Shown here: piece after piece, positions 9,877 through 19,325 of the stretch
Layout: the number at the start of each line of letters is the position of its first letter
Numbering within the stretch: position 1 is the first letter of the stretch
Source: Flectonema sp. DT1601
Taxonomy: Eukaryota; Euglenozoa; Diplonemea; Diplonemida; Diplonemidae
Length of the DNA: 64,000 nucleotides
Reading direction: 5' to 3'
Assembly (NCBI GenBank): GCA_964019425.1
Contig: OZ025805.1
Coordinates: forward strand, 968,001-1,032,000
The notes under the pieces: generated by a model
Database searches by the model: none
What the model saw: only the letters and a program-made list of their open reading frames with translations
What the model was told of the DNA's origin: nothing
Position numbers and translations under genes: made by a program

Positions 9877-10467
9877 AGAATACCAATAAGTTTCTTTATT
9901 TTTTTTTTTTAAATTTTTTTGTTGTTGACATTTCATTAGTTGAGATTCTATCCTTCTCAGCGATGGTTGAATGTCGATATCCAATATAGTCCGCCCTCAT
10001 GGGTGATTAAGTGGCTCTATGATACATGAAACCTTTTTTTAACTTGCGTCGTGATGAAGATCTTAGTAGGCGCAAGTCATGAGAAGTTTTTTTTTTTTTT
10101 TTTTTTTTTAAAGTTTTACACTGCACAGACTGACCTATTAAATTGTATTTTCCTGAACCGCATACAACTCGTTGAAAAAAAAAAAGAGATTGAAGGTGCT
10201 TGTGTCGTTCCTAACAACAAGCTAAATGTCTAGCAATATAGGAAGAAAGGGGAGAAAAAAAAAAAAAAAAACTAACAAACAAACAATTAAAACAACGAAA
10301 AAGAAATTATAGCTGTCATATCACGGTATTATTCCTCCTTTAAAAAAAGAAGTGTGGATCCGAGTTCGCTAAAAAGAGGCAGCAAGCATTAGCGATTAAG
10401 CTATGTAAACGTCAAAGAGGTAATCGTTGATATGTTTATTTTTTTTTTGAACAGCCTCCTTCCCCGA
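9877..10467. other. Intergenic gap
   Basis: AT-rich, with a 23-base T run near 10087-10109 and A runs near 10256-10270. It ends with a T tract plus gaacag at 10439-10454, an acceptor-like site 14 nt before the PDE start. Confidence 0.5.
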
Positions 10468-13400
10468 ATGGGTTCGGGGTCGTCAAAGGGAAAACAAAAG
10501 ATAGTTAGTGAGAATAAATATGTCTTTAATGAGGACACTAGAGTTGACGGTACGAGTAAACTAACATTAGATCAGCTGTTGGAGGTAGTCGTCGAGAGGC
10601 TGTCAAATCACAGAAAACACGGAATGAAATTGACTGTCTGCGAGCAAAAACACGTCGACAGACTACTTCGAGTTTTGGAAATCGACTGCGATGAATTGAG
10701 ACGAATTAAACTGACTCGTAATAAAAGTAAACCAGGACTAGTAATCGAGAACTCACAACTCACAGAGAGAAAGCTTAATACAAATGTCAGCACTCAGACT
10801 GATCTAACTTCAGACCAAGAACCTGATAGTTCAGAATCAACAATCTCAACTGATGTTGAGAGTATGAAATCTCAAAGTACTGCAAATAGCGATGGGTCAG
10901 CAAAGGCAATCGTACCCCTCGGAAAGAGGAGGGTTAACAGTCACATATCAAAACTTCAGAAAGTTGCTCAAATAGAGAGCTCTGATGTTGAGCAGGATGT
11001 GCTCCGTTCTGTCCAACCAAAGAGAACTCCTCGAACACATAAACTTCAACGGTCTTCGATAGACTCTAATTTGACTTGTTCTTCTATGCGTAGCTCTGCG
11101 AGTGGCCTCGGATTGAGTGTTCGACTTGTCGGTAATCGAAGGGGAGGTCCAGCATCCCCAGCATCCCCAGTATCCCCAACACCAGGCTCTAATGTTTCTG
11201 ACAAGTTTCTTCCGAAGACTCATTCAGCTTATAATAATTTCAGACCTGAATTAATGTGTTCTCTGTTAGCTGAATTGAGTAGTAATTTAATGACAAAGTC
11301 AGCATCTCTTCAAGGAATAGCACGAGTTGCTGCAGAATTGACTCAAGCTTCAAACGTATCAATTTGGTTAAAGGATCCCACAAAGGGAATCTACTTAGCA
11401 GCTGAGACAGAAGTCCCGGGATCGGAATCACCCAGAGCTGGCACTGTTGAATATGATTTAGTTAAAAATGTTGTTAATAATTGTTTTGAAAGTGGAGAGG
11501 ACTGCAGGTGTGACAACGACCTTCCAGACAGCGTTTCAAACTTATATTGCCATCCAATGCTGAGCGCCTATTCGGAAGACCCTTCTTCTGTGTTAGTAGT
11601 TCAGAATCACTGTATTGATTTTACATTTACATCAGTTGGATTTATGTCTGTTTTCGGACATGCGTTTGACATAATAGAACGAGTTGAGAATTTATTTCAC
11701 AAGGCTGTTCAGCAACAGCAAAAAAGTAACGTTATGTTGATGTTGGCAAGTCATTTGAGTGTTTTCGAACTCGACAGCAATGCTTTTGTTGAGATAATTG
11801 GATTAGCGAGAGACGTGATCCATGCGGAGAGAAGTGCGGTGTATTTAGTGTCGGATGACAGGTCAGAGTTTACAGCTCATTTTCAAAAGTCTGGAGAAGC
11901 TTCAATTCAACAAATGCAAATGACCATCACCGCTGATATCGCAGGTGAGGTTGCTTCAACTGGAGAAGTTCTCATACGGAACAATATCGACGACCCTGTA
12001 GTCACAGCTGTTGATCGCCAAACAGGATTTAAAACGAATTCTCTAATAGCAATACCCATCACGTACGAATCAAACGTCCAAGCAGTTGCAGTCGTTTCCA
12101 ATAAAATTGACGGAAACTTCACACAAGAAGACGTCGAACTCCTGACATCATTTTCTCTTTTTACAGCAGTTACCCTAAGAAACAGCTTGTACTACAGAGA
12201 AATGGTAAGACAAAAAGCAACCACTGATATGGTACTAAGCACTGTTAAAAAAGTATCTGAATCAGACATCAGAGATATTGATGCCGTAAATAGAAAAGTT
12301 ATTGAAGGAGCTAAGGAACTGTGTAATGCTGATCGATGTGCTTTATTCATGGTTGATGAAGAGTACCATCAGTTGGTGGCGGAATTGCAAAACGGATCAA
12401 CAATAAAAATACCTCTGGGATCAGGTATTGCTGGGACAGTTGGAACAACTGGAATTCAAGAAAATATCATTGACGCTTATTCTGATGTTCGGTTTAACGC
12501 GGGAGTAGACCGCGCTACTGGTTACAGAACTCAGTCAATCCTCTGTTATCCAATTCATTGTGATGGTAAGGTAGTGGCTGTTGCTCAACTTATCAACAAA
12601 AATGATGCCATCCAGAGAGTCGTCTCGTTTAACAAAGAAGATGAAAACCTATTAAAATCATTCGCGGCTTTCGCTGGTATCACCATAGGAAATGCGAGAC
12701 TTTATAAATTTGTTGTTGAGGCTGGGAATGATGCGATGAATCTATTTCAGATGCAATCTGGTCAAGTTAATTCAAAAAATACATCAAAAAAGATTAGAAT
12801 TGCAGCCCATGAAGTTATTCAATCTTACAAGGATCTACCAATCGATGCTGAAGCGGAGAGCCTCCTGGGTAAGGATACGTTTCCAATACATAGCTACGAT
12901 TATCGTCAGAAAGAACTGATCCCACTAATGATCAGAGTCTTTGAGAAACTCAATTTAATAGAAATGTATAATATTGATCGACACAAACTTTTCGCGTTTT
13001 TTGCAACGATCGCAGACATGTACAGACCTGTTCCTTATCATAATATTTCACATGCTTTTGACGTGATGCAAACTTTATTCATATTTATTAACAAACCTTT
13101 CATATCAGAAAGACTCCGTTCTCTTGATATTCTAAGTCTCATAATCATTGGAGCCCTTCACGACATAGATCACATGGGGCTAAACAATTCGTTTCATTTA
13201 AAAGCTGAGACTCCTTTGGGTATTCTAAATGCAGCATCTGGAAGCAGCAGTGTCCTAGAAGTTCATCACTGCACATTAGCTATTGAATTGCTACAGGAAG
13301 ATAGGACGAATATTCTGGATGGATTGACGCCTGGTGATTTGAAAAAAGTTTTGAAAAACCTAACACATGTGATTCTGTGTACTGACATGGCACGTCATTC

Positions 13401-13968
13401 TCAAGTTGCAAAAGATTTCAATAATATCAACGACTATGATTGTAATAATGACGAACACCGATTGCAGTTGATGACTTTATTAACCATTGCCTCTGATGTC
13501 TCTAATGCTTTTAAGCCTTTTGACATCTCTCGTAGATGGGGATGTAAAATTATGAAGGAATTCAATTCACAAGGGGAGGCAGAGAGGAATAATAACCTCC
13601 CGCAGACGTTCAAAGAAGACGATATGATATACCACAGGTTAATTTCATTTTGCCGATGTCAAGTTGGTTTTATGAGAGCAATTGTTCTCCCTCTCATCCA
13701 AATTCTTTCTAATAAAATACCACAACTAACATACTTAGTGACCTGCTTAGAACAGAATATGACAACGTGGAGAAAGATTCATGAAGAATGTATCTTTTCA
13801 TACACGATTTGTTGTGATTTCGATAAAGGACTTTATTTTAGGTATTATCATAAGCTGCATGGGTTTATTTCATCTAAACGAACTAATATCAAGGATAAAG
13901 AAGGAAAGAAAAAGATGGCCAAAAATTCCCTCGCGTGGGTAAGTAAGTCCCCAGCTGACATTGGGTGA
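10468..13968 (+). CDS. GAF-domain cyclic nucleotide phosphodiesterase (PDEB-like)
   Basis: A 1166-residue class I phosphodiesterase. ATG 10468 is chosen because it follows a T-tract/AG acceptor and gives MGSGSSKGK, a strong N-myristoylation signal. A Ser-rich, disordered first quarter precedes a divergent GAF (about 258-415) and two clear GAF domains (about 420-575 and 583-745, the last with INKNDA close to the NKFDE motif). The catalytic HD domain spans about 780-1130. Metal ligands are present: H858 in HNISH, H898 and D899 in HDIDH, and D1010 in ASDVSN. GAF-regulated PDEs hydrolyse cAMP and/or cGMP; trypanosome PDEB enzymes have two GAFs and sit at the flagellum. Membrane anchoring here is inference from the N-terminus. 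Confidence 0.9.
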   Translation: MGSGSSKGKQKIVSENKYVFNEDTRVDGTSKLTLDQLLEVVVERLSNHRKHGMKLTVCEQKHVDRLLRVLEIDCDELRRIKLTRNKSKPGLVIENSQLTERKLNTNVSTQTDLTSDQEPDSSESTISTDVESMKSQSTANSDGSAKAIVPLGKRRVNSHISKLQKVAQIESSDVEQDVLRSVQPKRTPRTHKLQRSSIDSNLTCSSMRSSASGLGLSVRLVGNRRGGPASPASPVSPTPGSNVSDKFLPKTHSAYNNFRPELMCSLLAELSSNLMTKSASLQGIARVAAELTQASNVSIWLKDPTKGIYLAAETEVPGSESPRAGTVEYDLVKNVVNNCFESGEDCRCDNDLPDSVSNLYCHPMLSAYSEDPSSVLVVQNHCIDFTFTSVGFMSVFGHAFDIIERVENLFHKAVQQQQKSNVMLMLASHLSVFELDSNAFVEIIGLARDVIHAERSAVYLVSDDRSEFTAHFQKSGEASIQQMQMTITADIAGEVASTGEVLIRNNIDDPVVTAVDRQTGFKTNSLIAIPITYESNVQAVAVVSNKIDGNFTQEDVELLTSFSLFTAVTLRNSLYYREMVRQKATTDMVLSTVKKVSESDIRDIDAVNRKVIEGAKELCNADRCALFMVDEEYHQLVAELQNGSTIKIPLGSGIAGTVGTTGIQENIIDAYSDVRFNAGVDRATGYRTQSILCYPIHCDGKVVAVAQLINKNDAIQRVVSFNKEDENLLKSFAAFAGITIGNARLYKFVVEAGNDAMNLFQMQSGQVNSKNTSKKIRIAAHEVIQSYKDLPIDAEAESLLGKDTFPIHSYDYRQKELIPLMIRVFEKLNLIEMYNIDRHKLFAFFATIADMYRPVPYHNISHAFDVMQTLFIFINKPFISERLRSLDILSLIIIGALHDIDHMGLNNSFHLKAETPLGILNAASGSSSVLEVHHCTLAIELLQEDRTNILDGLTPGDLKKVLKNLTHVILCTDMARHSQVAKDFNNINDYDCNNDEHRLQLMTLLTIASDVSNAFKPFDISRRWGCKIMKEFNSQGEAERNNNLPQTFKEDDMIYHRLISFCRCQVGFMRAIVLPLIQILSNKIPQLTYLVTCLEQNMTTWRKIHEECIFSYTICCDFDKGLYFRYYHKLHGFISSKRTNIKDKEGKKKMAKNSLAWVSKSPADIG

Positions 13969-15049
13969 TGACAGTTTGAGTTATTGAGTGAACTTTTACA
14001 GGTTCAAATCAAGTGAATTAAGCAGCCTCTCTGTGTGCTAAGGTAAACGCTATTCCATATGTTATTTTTTTTTGTTTGTTTTTTTTTGTGATTTAAATCA
14101 CCCAGCTTACGCTATGTATTTCTTTATGTATCAATTTGAATGTGTTTTTTGATAAGCTTTTTCAAGCCACGTCAGCATACGTTTTTGCTTTTTCTTAATA
14201 TTATTTTTTTTACACCACCTTGAGTGAGTCTCTTAAGGTGTTATTGTTGGTTTCGGTTTACATTTTTTTTTTTTTTTTTTATTATTCAGGTTTTTACCAT
14301 GGTGAGTGTGAATACCTACCAGGCAAGCCTTAGAAAGTAAAACATCCAGTTGGTGGTTTGAAGCACTTTTTTCTTTATGAAATCTTATTTTTTTTTCCTT
14401 TTTATATTCGTTTGCAAATAATTTAAAAAGCTATGACGGGCTTCAGGTTACAACACGGTTGTAGACTTTACGAAATCGAACATACATTCCCCCGGAATCT
14501 CCATATTCGACAGCACTGGGATTTTATTGATGCCAACTGTTGAGCCTTTTTACGTGGCAACTTGTTTTAGATGGTTTCTTGTTTTGGTTTTTGCCAGTTT
14601 CAAGTTACCTCGTACCTTTTTTTTTTTTTTTTTTGAAAAAATTGCCTAAGTGTGTCTTGCTTTTCTATTTATTAGCACGTTATCCTTTACTTTAAATTGA
14701 TTCCAGATGCGAACAAAAACAAAATTATTTATCCCATCAAACCAAAATTTTTTTTTTCATTAAAGTCTCTGTTTCTACAGATGATTTTTTTTCTTTTTTT
14801 TTTTTTTTTTTTTTGAGCTTGTTGTTGTTTTCGTTCTCTTTCTTCTGCCCGCCTTTTCCCCGATGGTTCGACTGATTTATTTATAAAAAAAACTACTTCA
14901 TTTTTATAACTCATCCTTATAATATCAGTCTACATTCGAGTCAGAGAAGTATCGGAATACGCACTGGTCAGGGATGCCTGATTTTATGTATTTTCCACAG
15001 GTAGCAATTCCCCCTCCCCGGCGAAAATAAAATAAAATAAAATAAGGAA
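13969..15049. other. 1.1 kb gap with a repeat-tail fragment
   Basis: No gene is seen. T homopolymers lie at about 14263-14280, 14619-14634 and 14797-14814. A 48-nt piece related to the retroelement tail lies at 14446-14493. A short AATAA/AATAAAAT run (about 15027-15043) precedes the next ATG. Confidence 0.5.
14446..14493 (+). repeat. Fragment of the C-tract tail repeat
   Basis: The sequence reads ggttacaacacggttgtaga, then actttacgaaatcgaacatacattccccc. It matches the end of the tail unit in the direct repeats at 21430-21476 and 26751-26797, including the ACAAC-loop-GTTGT hairpin, the cgaacatacat block and a terminal C tract. The upstream part of the unit is not recognisable, so this looks like an old or truncated copy. 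Confidence 0.7.
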
Positions 15050-16135
15050 ATGCCTTCTCCATCAAAAGCAAGACCTGTCCCGATATATCACTCTTTCTAT
15101 ACACAAAGATGGTTGTTAGTTGAAAGTAAGGGATTGGGATTGTTGTATTGGGGAGCCATGGCTTCGATGGTTTTTTGGGTGTTTCTTCAGTTACTAATAA
15201 GCAATGGATTCGTTGATAGGTACACTCCGTTTATTTCTGTGAATTTTTGGCAAGACAGGGCCATCGATGGACATTGGTGGTACAAAGCAACTAAAGGATC
15301 AGAACCGGAATATTGTGGTCACAAATACTATTGGGGAGATGGAACTGACTGGGGATCAGAATCTGTGAAATGTATTAATCCTGAAGAGTTACCTAATTCA
15401 ACTTTTTTTTACCAAGACGATGATGGTTTTTCAATAGCCACTTCAATAGCAAGGGGTACTGAATGGACCTCCGACGATGTCAGGCTTTACAGAGACATTG
15501 AACATGCGACAGTTGTGTTCCAGCCATCACTTTGGACAGAAAGAGAAACTTCTGACATCTCTGGTTGCACGATTTACGGATCCGATGGTAAGAAAATAAA
15601 CTCCAGAGTACTGGAATTATATCCGAATAGAAATAAAACCAGCGATATTTGGCAAGAGAGAGAAGAATACATTCTCATATCACTGAAAGATATTTTATCT
15701 GCTGTCAACAAGACGTGGGATGATATCGGAGGTGAGAACGCCCGTCTTCGTCTTCAGGGAATCGAACTTGTCGCTCATGTCGATGTTCGTAATTTTCACA
15801 AAGCATTCAGTCCTAGCAGTGATTTAGAGTGCACTATTAGATTTGCTGTTCTGAGAGACCAGTTTACTCTCGTAAAACGTTTTTATGATAAAGATAGCGT
15901 TGTGGCTGTCCAACACGGGCTTAAGATGAGGGTTGTTACCACGGGATCAATAGGCTACCCCAGTACCAGGGCATTCTTTGAAACACTTGTCGTAGGCCTT
16001 GGGATGCTATCACTCTCACAGACTATTGCTGATTTCGTAGCCCAGTTTCTTCATCCGAAAAAAACAGTTATAAACAGAGCATGCGTCGATTCCTTGAACT
16101 TAGAAGAAAAGATAGCTGTTGGAAAGCAAGACTAA
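15050..16135 (+). CDS. P2X receptor-like two-TM channel
   Basis: A 361-residue protein with P2X topology: a short cytosolic N-terminus, TM1 (about 31-54), a large ectodomain, and TM2 (about 313-338) with a short tail. The N-terminal YTQRWLLVESKGLGLL aligns with the P2X signature YxTxR...GL. The pre-TM2 HGLKMRVVTTGSIGYP and TM2 GLGMLSLSQTIAD align with the YGIRF...G...GLALLG...CD of animal P2X. P2X proteins are trimeric ATP-gated cation channels; in protists they can act on intracellular vacuoles. The ectodomain has only about four Cys rather than ten, and the Lys of the ATP pocket before HGLKM appears to be Val, so ATP gating is uncertain. Confidence 0.7.
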   Translation: MPSPSKARPVPIYHSFYTQRWLLVESKGLGLLYWGAMASMVFWVFLQLLISNGFVDRYTPFISVNFWQDRAIDGHWWYKATKGSEPEYCGHKYYWGDGTDWGSESVKCINPEELPNSTFFYQDDDGFSIATSIARGTEWTSDDVRLYRDIEHATVVFQPSLWTERETSDISGCTIYGSDGKKINSRVLELYPNRNKTSDIWQEREEYILISLKDILSAVNKTWDDIGGENARLRLQGIELVAHVDVRNFHKAFSPSSDLECTIRFAVLRDQFTLVKRFYDKDSVVAVQHGLKMRVVTTGSIGYPSTRAFFETLVVGLGMLSLSQTIADFVAQFLHPKKTVINRACVDSLNLEEKIAVGKQD

Positions 16136-16162
16136 TTTAATTAAAGTCTTTGGTTTTATTAG

Positions 16163-16198
<36 letters not shown>

Positions 16199-16364
16199 TG
16201 CCAAAAAGAGCTTATTGGCGTTTTTTTAAGTTATTCTGCACATTGCCGCCTACCATACCCAAAAATATTTTGTATCGATGATATTTTGTTATTTTAAAAA
16301 AAAATTATTTTTTTAATTCTCTCTCTCAAAAAAAAAAAAAAAAGTAAATTTTAATAAAATAAAT

Positions 16365-16892
16365 ATGTTAACAAATCTAATCAAAGATTCTAATGCGAGA
16401 TATATTAGTACATCAAGAAGGTGGTTTTCTTCTCCAAAGAAAAAGAAAAAGGTTGGATTATACACCAAACCTATTATCGTCGAAGTTAAACCAGATGCTG
16501 ATGAGAGAACGCATAATAGATGGAAACGAATGTCCAAATCATATGAAAAAGTAGAAACAGAAGCGTACAACAGAGGGAGTAGATCGATACTCGCGATGTC
16601 GTTATCTTTTGGTGTTTGGCTTAGTGTTTATATTATCGGAAGAATGATTGTTTATTTTACACGTATCGATGAATATATTCGCGTTAACATACGTAGTCAA
16701 CAGAATTGTGATTTGCCCATATCGATTCGTCGTGTAGAGAGGGAACGTTTATCCATGGAAGACTTCTTTAATAGAGGTTGTGTATCCGCTGAAAAAGCTC
16801 AATACCCAGAAACGTATATACTAAAACAAAAAATGAGTGAGGATATCGACACCGCTGAATTCATTGATAATTTGAAAACATCGGCAGTCTGA
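16365..16892 (+). CDS. Putative mitochondrial single-pass membrane protein
   Basis: A 175-residue protein of unrecognised family. The N-terminus (MLTNLIKDSNARYISTSRRW) is basic, hydroxylated and free of acidic residues apart from one Asp, like a mitochondrial presequence. A KKKKK stretch and a single membrane segment (about 78-97, ILAMSLSFGVWLSVYIIGRM) follow, then a soluble C-terminal domain with two Cys. It could be a respiratory-chain accessory subunit or an import component; that is inference only. It lies 229 nt after the P2X-like gene, past A-rich spacers. Confidence 0.6.
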   Translation: MLTNLIKDSNARYISTSRRWFSSPKKKKKVGLYTKPIIVEVKPDADERTHNRWKRMSKSYEKVETEAYNRGSRSILAMSLSFGVWLSVYIIGRMIVYFTRIDEYIRVNIRSQQNCDLPISIRRVERERLSMEDFFNRGCVSAEKAQYPETYILKQKMSEDIDTAEFIDNLKTSAV

Positions 16893-17150
16893 AAAAAAAA
16901 AAAACTTTCGCCCTCGCTCACGACATACAGCTTGTATTTTGAAATATTTTTTTTTTCAAAAAAAAAAAAAAAAACAACAACTGACATTCACCGTATCCAT
17001 CAGACATCGGTATTGAAAAAAATGTAGCAAGAAGCACATCGTAGATGCTTTTTTACTACACAAGAATACTACAGTAGGTTGTGTTGGTTAGTAATTATTT
17101 TCTCAACAGGACACGATGACACAAACAACATAGTGGATTTGGGAAAGAGT
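16893..17150. other. Short gap with homopolymers and an acceptor-like site
   Basis: A runs occur at 16893-16905 and 16960-16974 and a T run at 16948-16957. A pyrimidine tract plus caacag (about 17095-17109) precedes the NPRL2 start. Confidence 0.5.
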
Positions 17151-18782
17151 ATGTCGTTCTTTTCAGCGACTACTTGCAGTAACTATGATTCGACGGAGTA
17201 CCTCAGACAGTCGTGGGATCAAAGTATGAGTTTTGGAGGTATGTCACCTGTTACACCCATTGAGAAGGAATCACGAGTAAGCTCAAAAATCCAAGCAATG
17301 CTCTTTGCAGAATTTGACAACATAAACGGTCCGGTTGTAGCCCACCAATGGCCAACGGATTTCATTGGCTCGTTAGAAGAAGCAAAAGAAATGGGTCTGT
17401 ACGGAACTTATTTAATACCACATGAAGCACTCTCTGGTCATATTTGTACCTGGGCACATGGTCAGAGAACGTTCTTAACATATCCAGTGACGTACGAGAA
17501 TCCCAAGTATTTCAGAAATCAATACAGAACTAATTTAATTTTCGTGTTTGAAGTAGGTATTGATATAAAACCATACAAGAATGTGATAAAGAGGATATCA
17601 CAGGCATTGCAAACGTTGGAAAAAGACTGTGAGTGGGTGTCTAGGCAATCTAGATCAACAGTGCTTTCTAACGGAAAGAACGACAAAGACACCAACGCCA
17701 TCCCTCACACAGATTCTGATTCATCTACTGCTGTCTCGTCAACGACCATCAAATCAGAACAAATGCATATGTTACGACTCTTCCAATTAATAGTTGAAGG
17801 ACTTAATACTCGAAATCAAGCAGTTGTTAAGATAAATCCTGGTTGTATTCTTGCGTTTAAATATTTTCCACAAGTACCTGATCCTCCGAAGGTAAATGCC
17901 TGGGATGTTCCGATGATTGTTTCTTTGCCTTGCGTAGTTGAAATGGAAGCATGGGACTTAGCCTTACAAATGATTGTACCGTTAGTCGATAATAGGTCTA
18001 CTGTGGCATCGTATGCGTCTGCTCTTGATATTCCGATAGAGAGATGTTGTTTAGCTGTGAGGCATCTTGTTTATGTAGGATTTGTTATTCTTGTCGACGT
18101 ATTCCAATACAGTAACCTATACACGTTGGTTCCAGACGTGTTTGCGCAGTATTGTAACAGCGTTTCTCAAACAGATAAACCTGATAACGTTCTTTCACTT
18201 AAATATGTTTCAAGACAATCAGAAGACCCAATCTCTATGTCAGCTTTAATAAGATTTTATCAAGGATTCGCTGTAGACGTATCAAATAATAATCATCATG
18301 ATGCTCAAGTTGGTATTGTTGGAGCCAGGGGATTGCATCTGTACAGACAACCAGAAGTTCCTGCGCCATTCAAACGGGTAGATGTCATATTAAAATCGAT
18401 AGAAAATCAATTAACAATAAGACAATCGATGACTCAAGAACGTTCGGAAAGAAAACTTCAAAAATGGAGAAGTGATTGGCGTGAAGAAGTCCAACGTCGT
18501 CTCTATCCACGTCACGCTATTGCTTATGGAATTCTTCAGGGATTTCTTAAAAGGGTTCACGAGATTCCAATTTATGATTCTCAGAAAGCTACTCGCCATC
18601 CAAACGAAAAGTCTCGCCTTCAAGATACCAAAGAATGCCAACCTCTCTACAACATACTTGCTGCAGCTAAGGGGAGATGTATAGATGATATTTGTGTTAC
18701 GCTGACTCATTCAACGGGAAGGCCATGGTGCAGAGCAGACGTCATGGCGTTCAAAAACTGTTGCAACATTCTCCTCAAATAA
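17151..18782 (+). CDS. NPRL2: NPRL2, GATOR1 complex subunit
   Basis: A 543-residue protein. ATG 17151 is the first in-frame ATG after the acceptor-like AG at 17109; an in-frame ATG 25 codons later is an alternative. After a Ser-rich leader, MLFAEFDNINGPVVAHQWP matches the longin-type opening of Npr2/NPRL2. It is followed by YLIPHEAL, KYFRNQYRTNLIFVFE and IKRISQALQTLEKDCEWVS in the same order as the family. The C-terminal half carries the winged-helix region (IERCCLAVRHLVYVGFVILVDVF). NPRL2 with NPRL3 and DEPDC5 forms GATOR1, the Rag GTPase-activating complex that turns down TORC1 when amino acids are scarce. A Ser/Asp-rich insert lies at about 170-200. Confidence 0.85.
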   Translation: MSFFSATTCSNYDSTEYLRQSWDQSMSFGGMSPVTPIEKESRVSSKIQAMLFAEFDNINGPVVAHQWPTDFIGSLEEAKEMGLYGTYLIPHEALSGHICTWAHGQRTFLTYPVTYENPKYFRNQYRTNLIFVFEVGIDIKPYKNVIKRISQALQTLEKDCEWVSRQSRSTVLSNGKNDKDTNAIPHTDSDSSTAVSSTTIKSEQMHMLRLFQLIVEGLNTRNQAVVKINPGCILAFKYFPQVPDPPKVNAWDVPMIVSLPCVVEMEAWDLALQMIVPLVDNRSTVASYASALDIPIERCCLAVRHLVYVGFVILVDVFQYSNLYTLVPDVFAQYCNSVSQTDKPDNVLSLKYVSRQSEDPISMSALIRFYQGFAVDVSNNNHHDAQVGIVGARGLHLYRQPEVPAPFKRVDVILKSIENQLTIRQSMTQERSERKLQKWRSDWREEVQRRLYPRHAIAYGILQGFLKRVHEIPIYDSQKATRHPNEKSRLQDTKECQPLYNILAAAKGRCIDDICVTLTHSTGRPWCRADVMAFKNCCNILLK

Positions 18783-19325
18783 CTGCTAATAATGACAATT
18801 ATCAGAATAGCTTTTCCCCCTCTTTTTTTTTTTTTAATTTTTTTTTTTTATATTCTTTTTTTTAGCGATTAGTAAAAGTGTCTTGAAATCGCATAAAAAA
18901 AACCCTAAAATATCTCATGAGAGGGTTGGTTAATTCCAAACAGAAGTTTAATGAAACACAAACCGGTTTCAATACTTAACAATGCAGCCTAGATTCGACA
19001 GGCAATGTCCTACATGAAAAGATAATTACAACTACTGAATGATTAAAGCAAGGATGAGGCAGATCAATACTCGGTTTCATTCTTTCAGGAATCTGAAATG
19101 AGCTGTGATGTGTCTGATTTTTTGTTTTTTTTAGAGCGAAACCTAATTATCACTTTTTCCTTAACAGCGAAGATGACATTATCAGAACTCCCCTCAGTGG
19201 GCGTTAATTTCAATAAATTAGAAATAAATTCTGCAAAAAAAAAGGAAATCTGTTTAGAAGATATTTATTTTGCACGTTAATCTAATCATACTCCACTCCA
19301 AGCTATTTATATCAGGCGAGGTAAA
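18783..19325. other. Intergenic gap, possible tiny ORF
   Basis: AT-rich. A good acceptor-like site (cactttttccttaacag, ending 19167) is followed by an ATG at 19173 opening 35 codons to 19280 (MTLSELPSV...), which I do not recognise and do not call. The stretch ends with tatatcaggcgaggtaaa just before the next ATG. Confidence 0.4.

Noticed and set aside
14000-14045. Similarity between tcaaatcaagtga segments near 14005 and 62329
   Set aside because: The match is only about 13 bases in AT-rich DNA with no extended alignment.
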